Shown one piece after another: positions 1-9,490 of a stretch of DNA of 64,000 nt. Every line of letters begins with the position of its first letter. Position 1 is the first letter of the stretch. The stretch comes from Stutzerimonas nitrititolerans (GTDB lineage: Bacteria; Pseudomonadota; Gammaproteobacteria; Pseudomonadales; Pseudomonadaceae). The position numbers and the translations under genes were made by a program. The DNA lies in assembly GCF_003696285.1 (NCBI RefSeq), contig NZ_RFFL01000016.1:37051-101050 (forward strand), written 5' to 3'. Under the pieces are notes generated by a model that was given only the letters and a program-made list of their open reading frames with translations, was not told the DNA's origin and ran no database searches.

Positions 1-986
1 GCGTCGTCGCCCTGATGTTCTTCGTAGCAGTAGAAACGCTTGAGCTGCCCGTGCCGCTCGGCCAGCGCGTCCACGGCGTTGCGGAAGGCGTGCACGCCGG
101 CATTGCGCGCGCAGTGGATGAAGTGCACCGGGCGCGAGGTCCGCAGGGCTTCTTCGAGCATCGCCAGGGTCGGAGTGATGCCGACGCCACCGCTGATCAG
201 CACCAGCGGCTTGTCGCTCGGCTCCAGGGTGAAGTCCCCGGCGGGCGCGAACAGCTCCAGGGTTTCGCCTTCGCTCATTGCATGCAGCGCATTGGAAACC
301 AGGCCGCCATTCTCGCGCTTGACGCTGATGCGGTACTCGCTGCCGTTGCTGGCGGCGGACAGCGAATAGTTGCGGCGCACCTCCTGGCCATCGATGACCA
401 GGCGCAGGCCGATGTACTGGCCGGGCTTGTGGGCCAGCACCGCGCCGCCGTCTTCGGGTTGCAGGTAGAAGGAAGTGATCTCGGCGCTCTCGCTCACCTT
501 TCGGGCGATGCGGAAACGTCGCGCGCCACGCCAGCCGCCAGGTGCCTCCTCGGTCGCGCTGTAGATCTGCTCTTCGGTGCCGATGAGGATGTCGGCCAGT
601 TGCTGATAGGCGGCGGCCCAGGCGGCGATCACCTCGTCGGTAGCGACTTCGCTGCCGAGCACTTCGCGGATGGCGCGCAGCAGGCAGGAACCGACGATGG
701 GGTAATGCTCCGGCAGGACCTGCAGGGCCACGTGCTTGTTGACGATCTGCGACACCAGCCCGCCCAGCTGCTCCAGCCGGTCGATATGTTTGGCATACAT
801 CAGTACGCCGTTGGCCAGCGCGCGCGATTGGTCGCCGCTGGCCTGGTGGGCCTGGTTGAACAGCGGGCGGACTTCGGGGTGTTCGCTCAGCATCAGGCGG
901 TAGAAATGAGCGGTCAGGGCTTCGCCACCGCTTTCCAGCAGGGGGACGGTGGCTTTGATCAGGGCACGTTTTTCAGCGCAAAGCAT
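1..986 (-). CDS. hmp: Flavohemoprotein (nitric oxide dioxygenase), 3' part missing at window edge
   Basis: Converts NO plus O2 to nitrate using NAD(P)H, FAD and heme in the cytoplasm. About 328 residues are present; the family is usually near 395, so the C-terminus lies left of the window. The N-terminal globin carries the proximal His at residue 85 in VNKHVAL. The FAD domain has RNYSLSAAS and the NAD domain has ISGGVGITP. Start ATG at 986, read leftward. In Pseudomonas this gene is usually called fhp. An ANR/DNR-like box lies 111 bp upstream, which would fit induction by low oxygen or NO. The product assignment is secure; the regulation is inference. Confidence 0.96.
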   Translation of the reverse strand, partial: MLCAEKRALIKATVPLLESGGEALTAHFYRLMLSEHPEVRPLFNQAHQASGDQSRALANGVLMYAKHIDRLEQLGGLVSQIVNKHVALQVLPEHYPIVGSCLLRAIREVLGSEVATDEVIAAWAAAYQQLADILIGTEEQIYSATEEAPGGWRGARRFRIARKVSESAEITSFYLQPEDGGAVLAHKPGQYIGLRLVIDGQEVRRNYSLSAASNGSEYRISVKRENGGLVSNALHAMSEGETLELFAPAGDFTLEPSDKPLVLISGGVGITPTLAMLEEALRTSRPVHFIHCARNAGVHAFRNAVDALAERHGQLKRFYCYEEHQGDD

Positions 987-1090
987 GGATTTCTCCGTTC
1001 GTTATAGAGCTGTCTCTCTGACGGGGGTTCGCCGAGGCGTACCTACGGACAGGCTGTCTTGTGCCTTTCAACAATCGTTCCAGCTTGGAA

Positions 1091-1104
1091 TTGACCGAAA
1101 TCAA
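1091..1104. promoter_or_regulatory. ANR/DNR (FNR-type) box candidate upstream of hmp
   Basis: TTGACCGAAATCAA matches TTGAT-N4-ATCAA with one mismatch in the left half. It is centred 111 bp upstream of the hmp start, so an activating position would imply a leader of roughly 70 nt. No GG-N10-GC sigma-54 signature was found on the hmp strand in this gap. Confidence 0.45.
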
Positions 1105-1127
1105 GGCCATGCAGGAGAAGCCAGGTA

Positions 1128-1163
1128 GTTAGGACCCTAACTTTAAGGGTTTAAATGACCCTT
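1128..1163. promoter_or_regulatory. Two adjacent palindromes between hmp and the DUF2188 gene
   Basis: GTTAGGACCCTAAC (1128-1141) is a 6-bp inverted repeat around a 2-bp centre. It is followed at once by AAGGGT (1145-1150) and ACCCTT (1158-1163). They are candidate regulator sites for hmp; the protein is unknown. The rest of 987-1261 shows no gene. Confidence 0.3.
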
Positions 1164-1261
1164 TCGGGGTGATAGTTACCGTGGCGCATCGAGAAGCCGC
1201 GAACCACCGCGCCGCCCGCCACTCCAAAGCAATACCTTTGATTTCGCCCACGGAGGGCAGC

Positions 1262-1486
1262 ATGGAGAACTACCACATCACTCACGAAGACGATCGTTGG
1301 GTATTGCGCGAGGAAGGCGACAAGCGCGCCCTGATCGAGACCCTGACCAAGGAAGACATCCTCAACGAGACGCGCGACTACATGAAGCTGCGCACGGCTT
1401 CGGTGAAAATCCATGCCGAGAACGGTGAAGTCGAAGAGGAGCGCAGCTATCCGCGCGATCAGGATCCGCGGGCGACCAAGGGCTAA
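1262..1486 (+). CDS. DUF2188-family small protein
   Basis: This 74-residue charged soluble protein has the DUF2188 pattern: a YHITHEDDRW opening, a central helix (LIETLTKEDI), then a conserved end with SVKIH, EERSYPR and DPR. The family function is unknown. I chose ATG 1262 because GGAGG sits just upstream; an in-frame ATG at 1169 lacks a ribosome site and would add non-conserved residues. It converges with the urea transporter, the two stop codons overlapping by two bases. Family call good, function unknown. Confidence 0.85.
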   Translation: MENYHITHEDDRWVLREEGDKRALIETLTKEDILNETRDYMKLRTASVKIHAENGEVEEERSYPRDQDPRATKG

Positions 1487-2367
1487 ACGGGCTCCCTTCG
1501 CCTGGCTTTCCAGCGCCTTCCCAGTGCGACCAGCCAGCAAGCCATGATGAATGGCATGGTCAGCGGCGGCAGGCCCAGCCGGTCGAATCCTGCCCTGAGC
1601 AGCACCGCCGCGATGATTGCCAGCAGGGGCGCCACCCACGAACGATGGACCTGGCTGACCGCCAGCGCGGCGAGCGCCGGGTTGTAGCCGGCCAGCCCGG
1701 CCAAGGCCTGCTGTTCCGAACCGCCAGCCGCCAGCAACAGAGCCAGGCCGCTGACCGAGCCGCAGAGCATCCAGGCCGCGGCCCTGCGATCGGCCAGCCA
1801 TACGGCCACCATCACCAGCAACCCGGCCAACGGCTGGCCGAGGAAGATGACCTGGCCGATGCCGGAGGCGACCGCGAAGAGCAGTCCTTGACCGTCCAGT
1901 ATCAGCGGCGCATCGAGTCGCGCCGGGGTGACCAGATCGAGCGCCCCGGCCAATGCCAGCGCAAGCCAGCCGAAAAGCACGAAGGGCAGGGTGAAGCCGG
2001 GCAGCCAGTTGCGTTCGCGCATGGCGGCCATCAGGCGCACCTGCAGCAGATTGGTCACCACCGAACCGAGCGCGATCAGCCCCAGCGTGAGCGCCGACAA
2101 CCCCAGCAGCAGAACGAACAGCAAGCCCAGCAGCGCCGCGTTGTAGCCGTAGAGGCCGATCGCGATATCGGACTTGCGGTAACCCAGTGCGACGGCGCTG
2201 AAGGTGCCCACCAGCGCGCCGACCGTCGCCCCGATCATCAGGCCTGGGGCATGCAGGGCGATCGCCAGCAGGATCAGCAGTCCGCAGCCGGGATGTGCCT
2301 GCAGGAATATCTGGCTGAAGCCGTTCAGGACGGCAGTAGTGCAACGCGATGGGCTGAGAGTGAGCAT
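1483..2367 (-). CDS. Urea transporter (UT family channel)
   Basis: A 294-residue integral membrane protein of the urea transporter family, which forms a trimeric channel for passive urea flow. Diagnostic segments are the IGLYGYNAALLGL pore signature near residue 90, LPGFTLPFVLF near 147 and its repeat counterpart YNPALAAL near 228, reflecting the two-fold internal duplication. Start ATG 2367 has no clear Shine-Dalgarno. Allantoin breakdown by the genes further right releases urea, so this channel could pass urea in or out. No urease gene is in the window. Confidence 0.88.
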   Translation of the reverse strand: MLTLSPSRCTTAVLNGFSQIFLQAHPGCGLLILLAIALHAPGLMIGATVGALVGTFSAVALGYRKSDIAIGLYGYNAALLGLLFVLLLGLSALTLGLIALGSVVTNLLQVRLMAAMRERNWLPGFTLPFVLFGWLALALAGALDLVTPARLDAPLILDGQGLLFAVASGIGQVIFLGQPLAGLLVMVAVWLADRRAAAWMLCGSVSGLALLLAAGGSEQQALAGLAGYNPALAALAVSQVHRSWVAPLLAIIAAVLLRAGFDRLGLPPLTMPFIMACWLVALGRRWKARRREPV

Positions 2368-2401
2368 TTGCGGGGGAGAGGATCGCTCGGGTAAACGAGG
2401 A

Positions 2402-2423
2402 ACGGCGAGCCGAAGCTCGCCGT
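2402..2423 (-). terminator. Hairpin downstream of pykF
   Basis: ACGGCGAGC and GCTCGCCGT form a perfect 9-bp stem around a CGAA loop, 27 bp after the pykF stop. The T-tract on the minus strand is weak (TTCCTCGTTT). Confidence 0.55.
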
Positions 2424-2449
2424 CGAGAGGCTGGCGTCCGTTATGGTCC

Positions 2450-3865
2450 TCAGTTGAGCGTTTCGATCCGCAACGAATTGGTGCTGCCCGGCTGGCCCAG
2501 CGGCACGCCGGCGGTCACTATCACCGTATCGCCGGTGCCGGCCATGCCCTGCGCGCGAGCCAGTTCCAGCGCATTGGTGCAGACCTGCTCCATGTCGCGC
2601 ATGGGCGCATCGAGAATCGAGTAGACACCCCAGGCCACCGTCAGCTTGCGTGCCGTGGCGATGCTCGGCGTCAGGCTGAGAATCGGCGCGCTCGGACGCT
2701 CGCGCGAAGCGCGCAGGCTGGAGCGCCCGGATTCGGTGTAGTTGACCAGAACGGCGACCGGCAGGATGCCGCTGATCCGGCGAATCGCGCAGCTGATCGC
2801 ATCGGACAGCGTGGCCTCGGCGCTCGGCCGGTTGACGTCGAGCTGGGCCTGGAAGTCCGGGCCGCTTTCCACCTGGCGGATGATCTTGCTCATCATGCTC
2901 ACGGCTTCCTGCGGATAGTCGCCCGAGGCGGTTTCCGCGGAAAGCATCACCGCATCGGCGCCTTCGGCCACGGCGTTGGCTACGTCGGTGACCTCGGCAC
3001 GGGTCGGCGCGGGGGAGAAGCGCATGGACTCGAGCATCTGCGTGGCCACCACCACCGGACGGCCCAGCTGGCGGCAGATGCGGACGATGTTCTTCTGGAT
3101 GCGCGGCACGCTCTCGGCCGGTACCTCGACGCCCAGGTCGCCACGGGCGACCATGATCGCGTCGCACAGCCGGGCGATTTCCCGCAGGTGCTGCACCGCC
3201 GAAGGCTTCTCGATCTTGGCCATCAGGAAGGCGCGGTCGCCGATCAGTTCGCGCGCCTCGTGGATATCCTGCGGACGCTGCACGAATGACAGCGCCACCC
3301 AGTCGACGCCCAGTTCCAGGCCGAAGCTGAGATCGCGCCGGTCCTTCTCGGTCAATGGGCTCAGTTCCAGCACCGCTTCGGGAACGTTGACGCCCTTGCG
3401 ATCGGACAGCTCGCCACCGGCCACCACCCGCGTTTCGATGGCGTCGGCGTGCTTGGCGATCACCGTCAGGCGCAGGCGACCGTCATCCACCAGCAGGCTC
3501 ATGCCCGGCTGCAGCGCTTCGATGATCTCCGGATGCGGCAGGTTGACCCGTGTGCTGTCGCCCGGTGTCGGGTCGAGGTCCAGGCGCAGGGTCTGCCCGC
3601 GCACCAGCTGCACCTTGCCTTCGGCGAAACGTCCGACACGCAGCTTCGGCCCTTGCAGGTCCATGAGGATGCCGATGGGCTGGTTCAGCTCGCGCTCGAC
3701 CTCGCGGATCCAGCCGAAGCGTTCGGCATGGTCGGCGTGCTCGCCGTGGCTGAAGTTGAGGCGGAACAGGTTGACCCCGTTTTCGACCAGCGCGCGCACA
3801 TCGTCGATGCTGCGCGTGGCGGGGCCCAGGGTGGCGAGGATCTTGACCTTCTTGTCGGGTGTCAT
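2450..3865 (-). CDS. pykF: Pyruvate kinase
   Basis: Transfers phosphate from phosphoenolpyruvate to ADP, giving pyruvate. The 471 residues match the PykF type. Visible motifs: NLFRLNFSHG near residue 35, the catalytic-lysine segment AKIEKPSAV near 220 and VARGDLGVE near 245. It is the last gene of gcl-hyi-glxR-ttuD-pykF, starting 49 bp after ttuD. This turns 2-phosphoglycerate from the glycerate pathway (after enolase, encoded elsewhere) into pyruvate. The arrangement matches the known Pseudomonas glyoxylate cluster. Confidence 0.97.
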   Translation of the reverse strand: MTPDKKVKILATLGPATRSIDDVRALVENGVNLFRLNFSHGEHADHAERFGWIREVERELNQPIGILMDLQGPKLRVGRFAEGKVQLVRGQTLRLDLDPTPGDSTRVNLPHPEIIEALQPGMSLLVDDGRLRLTVIAKHADAIETRVVAGGELSDRKGVNVPEAVLELSPLTEKDRRDLSFGLELGVDWVALSFVQRPQDIHEARELIGDRAFLMAKIEKPSAVQHLREIARLCDAIMVARGDLGVEVPAESVPRIQKNIVRICRQLGRPVVVATQMLESMRFSPAPTRAEVTDVANAVAEGADAVMLSAETASGDYPQEAVSMMSKIIRQVESGPDFQAQLDVNRPSAEATLSDAISCAIRRISGILPVAVLVNYTESGRSSLRASRERPSAPILSLTPSIATARKLTVAWGVYSILDAPMRDMEQVCTNALELARAQGMAGTGDTVIVTAGVPLGQPGSTNSLRIETLN

Positions 3866-3914
3866 GGCAGGTTCCCCTGGCAGTTATCGTTATATGTCGT
3901 GTCGGTGCCGCCCC

Positions 3915-5186
3915 TCAGGCGGAAGGCGGCAGCACCAGGATCGCGCGGAAGTCGTTGACGTTGGTGCGGGTCGGGCCGGTCATCAGCAGGGCGTCGAGCG
4001 CCTGGAAATAGCCGTAGCCGTTGTTGTCGGCCAGCTCGTCGGCGGCGCTGAGCCCCAGCGCCTCGGCGCGGGCGTAGCTGTCCGGCGTCATCAGGGCGCC
4101 GGCATTGTCTTCCGAGCCGTCGATGCCATCGGTGTCGCCGGCCAGCGCGTAGACGCCGGGCAGGCCCTGCAGGTTTTCCGTCAGGCTCAGGAGAAACTCG
4201 GCGTTGCGTCCGCCCCGGCCATTGCCGCGCACCGTCACCGTGGTTTCACCGCCGGAGAGGATCACGCAGGGCGCGGCGATCGGCTGGCCATGCAGCACCA
4301 CCTGGCGGGCGATACCGGCATGGACCTTGGCCACTTCCCGCGATTCGCCCTCCAGGTCGCCGAGGATCAGCGGGGCGATGCCGGCAGCCCGCGCTTTCTC
4401 GGCGGCGGCTTCCAGCGATTGCTGCGGCCTGGCGATCAGCTGGAAATGGCTGCGCGACAGGCAGGGATCGTCCGCCTTCACGGTTTCCGAGCGCGGATCT
4501 TCCAGCCACTGGCGCACATTGGCCGGGATCTCGATGTTGTAGCGGGTGAGGATTTCCAGGGCTTCGGCGCTGGTGGTCGGATCCGCTACCGTCGGCCCGG
4601 AGGCGATCACCGTGGCCTCGTCGCCGGGCACGTCGGAAATCGCGTAGGTGTAGACGCTGGCCGGCCAGCAGGCCTTGGCCAGGCGGCCGCCCTTGATCGC
4701 CGACAGGTGCTTGCGCACGCAATTCATCTCGCCGATGTGGGCGCCGGAACGCAGCAGCGCCTTGTTGATCGCCTGCTTGTCGGCGAGGCTGATGCCTTCG
4801 GCCGGCAACGCCAGCAAGGAGGAACCGCCGCCGGACAGCAGGAAGATCACCCGGTCGCTTTCCTGAAGGTTGCTGACCATTTCCAGCACGCGGCGGGCGA
4901 CGCGCTCGCCGGCATCGTCTGGCACCGGATGCGCGGCTTCCACCACCTCGATCTTGCGGCAGTCGGCGCCATGACCGTAACGGGTCACCACCAGACCGGA
5001 AATTTCCCCTTCCCAGGCCGCTTCGATGGCTTCGGCCATGGCCGCGGCGGCCTTGCCGGCCCCGATGACGATGGCTCGGCCGCTGCGATCGGCAGGTAGG
5101 TGATCGGCCAGTACCTGGCGTGGGTGGGCCGCGTCGATGGCGGCGGCGAACAGCTCGCGCAGCAGGGCTTGCGGATCGAGGGTCAT
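3915..5186 (-). CDS. ttuD: Glycerate 2-kinase (TtuD/GckA-type, MOFRL family)
   Basis: Phosphorylates D-glycerate to 2-phosphoglycerate; many records label the family hydroxypyruvate reductase. The 423 residues show the N-terminal AIVIGAGKAAAAMA segment (residues about 38-51), the FLLSGGGSSLLALP loop near residue 120 and the C-terminal MOFRL segment with LAGDTDGIDG. I chose ATG 5186 because AAGGAGC precedes it; upstream in-frame codons run through a hairpin region and are not conserved. It follows glxR, whose product makes glycerate, and precedes pykF. Confidence 0.94.
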   Translation of the reverse strand: MTLDPQALLRELFAAAIDAAHPRQVLADHLPADRSGRAIVIGAGKAAAAMAEAIEAAWEGEISGLVVTRYGHGADCRKIEVVEAAHPVPDDAGERVARRVLEMVSNLQESDRVIFLLSGGGSSLLALPAEGISLADKQAINKALLRSGAHIGEMNCVRKHLSAIKGGRLAKACWPASVYTYAISDVPGDEATVIASGPTVADPTTSAEALEILTRYNIEIPANVRQWLEDPRSETVKADDPCLSRSHFQLIARPQQSLEAAAEKARAAGIAPLILGDLEGESREVAKVHAGIARQVVLHGQPIAAPCVILSGGETTVTVRGNGRGGRNAEFLLSLTENLQGLPGVYALAGDTDGIDGSEDNAGALMTPDSYARAEALGLSAADELADNNGYGYFQALDALLMTGPTRTNVNDFRAILVLPPSA

Positions 5187-5215
5187 GTGAAGCTCCTTGT
5201 ATGAGGTCTGGGGCC

Positions 5216-5277
5216 GATTCCAGACCTTAGCGCTCGGCCATGCAAGTGAAAAAGGACAAGCGCTAAGGTTTGGAATC
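5216..5277. repeat. Long inverted repeat between glxR and ttuD
   Basis: Left arm GATTCCAGACCTTAGCGCT (5216-5234) and right arm at 5259-5277 are complementary over 19 bp with one mismatch, around a 24-nt loop. It starts 30 bp upstream of ttuD. The remaining 5278-5528 shows no gene. It could be an intercistronic RNA structure or an operator. Confidence 0.6.
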
Positions 5278-5528
5278 GACCCACCCGGCATTCGGGCCGT
5301 GACTCCTTCTGCCGGGCAGGTCGAAAGGGGTGCCGCCAGGAGGCGGCGGTTGAATCGTCGGACAGGCAAGGCCCAGGTCGTGGGGACGCGATGATTCCAG
5401 CCCTGCGTATTCGACGGTCAACCCTTGAGCGTCGCTGCGCCAGGGTTTGCGGTGAGCCACCACCCGTTCTGTCTGTCTGTCCCGTGAAGGTGGCTACCGC
5501 AGGCTCGGCTCAACTGGCTCGAAGCTTT

Positions 5529-6419
5529 TTACTTGTTGCGGATCGAGAAGTTGGACATGTGCTCCAGGCCCTTGATCAGCGCCGAGTGATCCCAGCCGCT
5601 GCCGCCGATCGACGCACAGGTGCTGAACACCTGTTGCGCGTTGGCGGTGTTGGGCAGGTTCAGGCCCAGTTCGCGCGCACCGGCCAGGGCCAGGTTGAGG
5701 TCCTTCTGGTGCAGGCTGATGCGGAAGCCCGGATCGAAGGTGCCCTTGATCATGCGCTCGCCGTGCACTTCGAGGATCTTCGAGCCGGCGAAGCCGCCCA
5801 TCAGCGCCTCGCGTACCTTGGCCGGGTCGGCGCCGTTCTTGGCGGCGAACAGCAGGGCTTCGGCCACCGCCTGGATGTTCAGCGCGACGATGATCTGGTT
5901 GGCCACCTTGGCAGTCTGGCCGTCGCCGTTGCCGCCAACGCGGGTGATGTTCTTGCCCATGGCCTCGAACAGCGGCAGGGCGCGGGCGAAGCTTTCCTCG
6001 CTGCCGCCGACCATGATCGACAGGCTGCCGGCCTTGGCGCCGACTTCACCGCCGGAGACCGGGGCGTCGAGGTACTGCGCGCCGGTGGCGTTGATCTTCT
6101 CGGCGAACTGCTTGGTGGCGGTGGGGGAGATCGAGCTCATGTCGATCACGATCTTGTTCTGGCCGACACCTTCGGCAACGCCGTTCTCGCGGAACAGGAC
6201 GTCTTCGACCTGGGGCGTATCCGGCACCATGATGATGATGAACTCGGCTTCCTGAGCGACTTCCTTCGGGTTGGCCAGGGCGACGGCGCCGCCTTCGATC
6301 AGCGCGGCCGGGGCCTTCTCGTGATGTTCGGAGAGGAAGATGTTGTGACCGGCTTTCTGCAGGTTCTGAGCCATGGGCAGGCCCATGATGCCGGTGCCGA
6401 TAAATCCGATTTTAGCCAT
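5529..6419 (-). CDS. glxR: Tartronate semialdehyde reductase (2-hydroxy-3-oxopropionate reductase)
   Basis: Reduces tartronate semialdehyde, made by Gcl, to D-glycerate with NAD(P)H. The 296 residues carry the Rossmann motif GFIGTGIMGLPMAQNL at 5-20, the substrate loop DAPVSGGEVGAKAGSL at 118-133 and catalytic Lys171 in GQTAKVANQ. AAGGAG precedes ATG 6419. It is 38 bp after hyi. The 342-bp gap to ttuD contains the long inverted repeat, which may uncouple expression of the last two genes. Confidence 0.96.
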   Translation of the reverse strand: MAKIGFIGTGIMGLPMAQNLQKAGHNIFLSEHHEKAPAALIEGGAVALANPKEVAQEAEFIIIMVPDTPQVEDVLFRENGVAEGVGQNKIVIDMSSISPTATKQFAEKINATGAQYLDAPVSGGEVGAKAGSLSIMVGGSEESFARALPLFEAMGKNITRVGGNGDGQTAKVANQIIVALNIQAVAEALLFAAKNGADPAKVREALMGGFAGSKILEVHGERMIKGTFDPGFRISLHQKDLNLALAGARELGLNLPNTANAQQVFSTCASIGGSGWDHSALIKGLEHMSNFSIRNK

Positions 6420-6457
6420 GAGTTTTCTCCTTCAATTCAGTCTGGGGTCGCGTCAGT

Positions 6458-7255
6458 TCAGATCGCGTTATGCACGCTGTTCTGGTAAGGAGCCAGCCAG
6501 CCGAGACCGGCTTCGGTTGTGGTGGCCGGCTTGTATTCGCAGCCGATCCAGCCCTGGTAGCCGATGCGGTCCAGATGCTCGAACAGGAAGCGGTAGTTGA
6601 TCTCGCCGGTGCCCGGCTCGTTGCGGCCGGGGTTGTCGGCCAACTGCACGTGGTTGATCACCGCCAGGTTGCTTTCCATGGTGCGGGCCAGATCGCCCTC
6701 CATGATCTGCATGTGGTAGATGTCGTACTGCAGGAACAGGTTGCTGCTGCCGACCTTGTCGCGAATCTCCAGCGCCTGGGAGGTGTTGTTGAGGAAGAAG
6801 CGCGGGATGTCGCGGGTGTTGATCATTTCCATGACCAGGCGGATGCCTGCTTCTTCGAGCTTCTTCGCCGCGTAGCGCAGGTTCTCGATAAGGGTCGCCT
6901 CCAGCTTGCCGAGGTCTGCACCCTTGGGCGCGATGCCGGCCAGGCAGTTGACCTGGGTATTGCCCAGTACCTTGGCGTAGGCGATGGCCTTGTCGACGCC
7001 GGCGCGGAATTCCTCGACCCGCTCCGGATCGCAGGCGATACCACGGTCACCGCCCGCCCAGTCACCGGCCGGCAGGTTGAACAGCACCTGGGTCAGGCCG
7101 TTGGCGTCCAGCTGAGCCTTGATCTCCTCGGCCGGGAAGTCGTAGGGGAACAGGTACTCGACACCGCTGAAGCCGGCCTTGGCGGCGGCGGCGAAACGGT
7201 CCATGAAGTCCACCTCGGTGAAGAGCATGGACAGGTTGGCGGCAAAACGTGGCAT
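6458..7255 (-). CDS. hyi: Hydroxypyruvate isomerase
   Basis: Interconverts hydroxypyruvate and tartronate semialdehyde. The 265-residue protein has the AP-endonuclease-family-2 TIM-barrel fold. Hyi signatures are PRFAANLSMLFTEV at the start, LFNLPAGDWAGGDRG near residue 58 and DIYHMQIMEGD near 180; the metal-binding Glu occurs in MEMINT. AAGGAG precedes ATG 7255. It sits second in the gcl operon, separated from gcl by 337 bp of repeats. Confidence 0.95.
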   Translation of the reverse strand: MPRFAANLSMLFTEVDFMDRFAAAAKAGFSGVEYLFPYDFPAEEIKAQLDANGLTQVLFNLPAGDWAGGDRGIACDPERVEEFRAGVDKAIAYAKVLGNTQVNCLAGIAPKGADLGKLEATLIENLRYAAKKLEEAGIRLVMEMINTRDIPRFFLNNTSQALEIRDKVGSSNLFLQYDIYHMQIMEGDLARTMESNLAVINHVQLADNPGRNEPGTGEINYRFLFEHLDRIGYQGWIGCEYKPATTTEAGLGWLAPYQNSVHNAI

Positions 7256-7299
7256 GGGTATCTCCTTGTGATCTGTAGGGATCAGTTCGGACGGGTTTG

Positions 7300-7420
7300 A
7301 AGCTACTGCGCTTGGCTAGGCTGCGTTGGAATCGAACTCAAAATGCTCATTTACATAAGTAAACTCCGCTTCTTCGTTCGCTTCCGCCTTGCCTAGCCTG
7401 CGCTCGTAACGCTTCCAATC
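7300..7420. repeat. MITE-like imperfect hairpin repeat between gcl and hyi
   Basis: GGCTAGGC (7314-7321) and GCCTAGCC (7391-7398) are inverted near the ends. The core at 7337-7353 contains CTCAAAATGCTCATTTA, found exactly in reverse orientation at 60987-61003. TTTAC-N4-GTAAA forms a small central palindrome. It belongs to a dispersed Pseudomonas-type repeat and carries no coding signal. Confidence 0.65.
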
Positions 7421-7437
7421 CCGCCCGGCGGTGTTGT

Positions 7438-7468
7438 GGTGGATGTGCTGCGCGACATCCACCCTACG
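7438..7468. repeat. REP palindrome, GTAGGGTGGA family
   Basis: GGTGGATGT and ACATCCACC form a 9-bp stem around GCTGCGCG and are followed by CTAC. The same GTAGGGTGGA/TCCACCCTAC design recurs at seven or more places in the window. Confidence 0.8.
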
Positions 7469-7491
7469 GGGGGTGCTGCGGTGTTGCATCT

Positions 7492-7522
7492 GGTGGATAT
7501 GCTTCGCGATATCCACCCTACG
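7492..7522. repeat. REP palindrome, GTAGGGTGGA family
   Basis: GGTGGATAT and ATATCCACC pair around GCTTCGCG and are followed by CTACG. It is a direct neighbour of the copy at 7438. A degenerate third copy, GTGGAA with TTCCAC, lies at about 7551-7579. These fill the gap between gcl and hyi. Confidence 0.8.
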
Positions 7523-7592
7523 GTTGCTTGCGTAGGACGGGTGGCCGCCCCGTGGAAGACCACGAAGCGTTTTCCACGCGGTTACGGCTGCC

Positions 7593-9374
<1,782 letters not shown>

Positions 9375-9435
9375 GGATCATTCCTCCTACGTTTTACTCG
9401 ATAGTTTTTATACGTGGCCCAAGCATGCAGCGCTG

Positions 9436-9469
9436 GAACTGAAGGCGGAATTGGTCGAGACTTCAGTTC
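9436..9469. promoter_or_regulatory. Palindrome in the gcl/LysR divergent promoter
   Basis: GAACTGAAG (9436-9444) and CTTCAGTTC (9461-9469) are a perfect 9-bp inverted repeat around 16 bp, inside the 116-bp gap between gcl and the LysR gene. It is a candidate operator for that LysR protein. Confidence 0.5.
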
Positions 9470-9490
9470 TGTCGATATCAGGAGTATCGA

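Noticed and set aside
15..1007. 330-codon plus-strand frame opposite hmp
   Set aside because: It is the antisense shadow of a GC-rich gene; the minus strand encodes an unmistakable flavohemoglobin.
987..1090. Possible sigma-54 promoter for hmp
   Set aside because: Candidate GG/GC pairs are spaced 8 or 9 bases apart, not the required 10.
2976..5099. 707-codon plus-strand frame across pykF and ttuD
   Set aside because: It spans two genes on the opposite strand and has no recognisable domain; codon bias of the minus-strand genes explains it.
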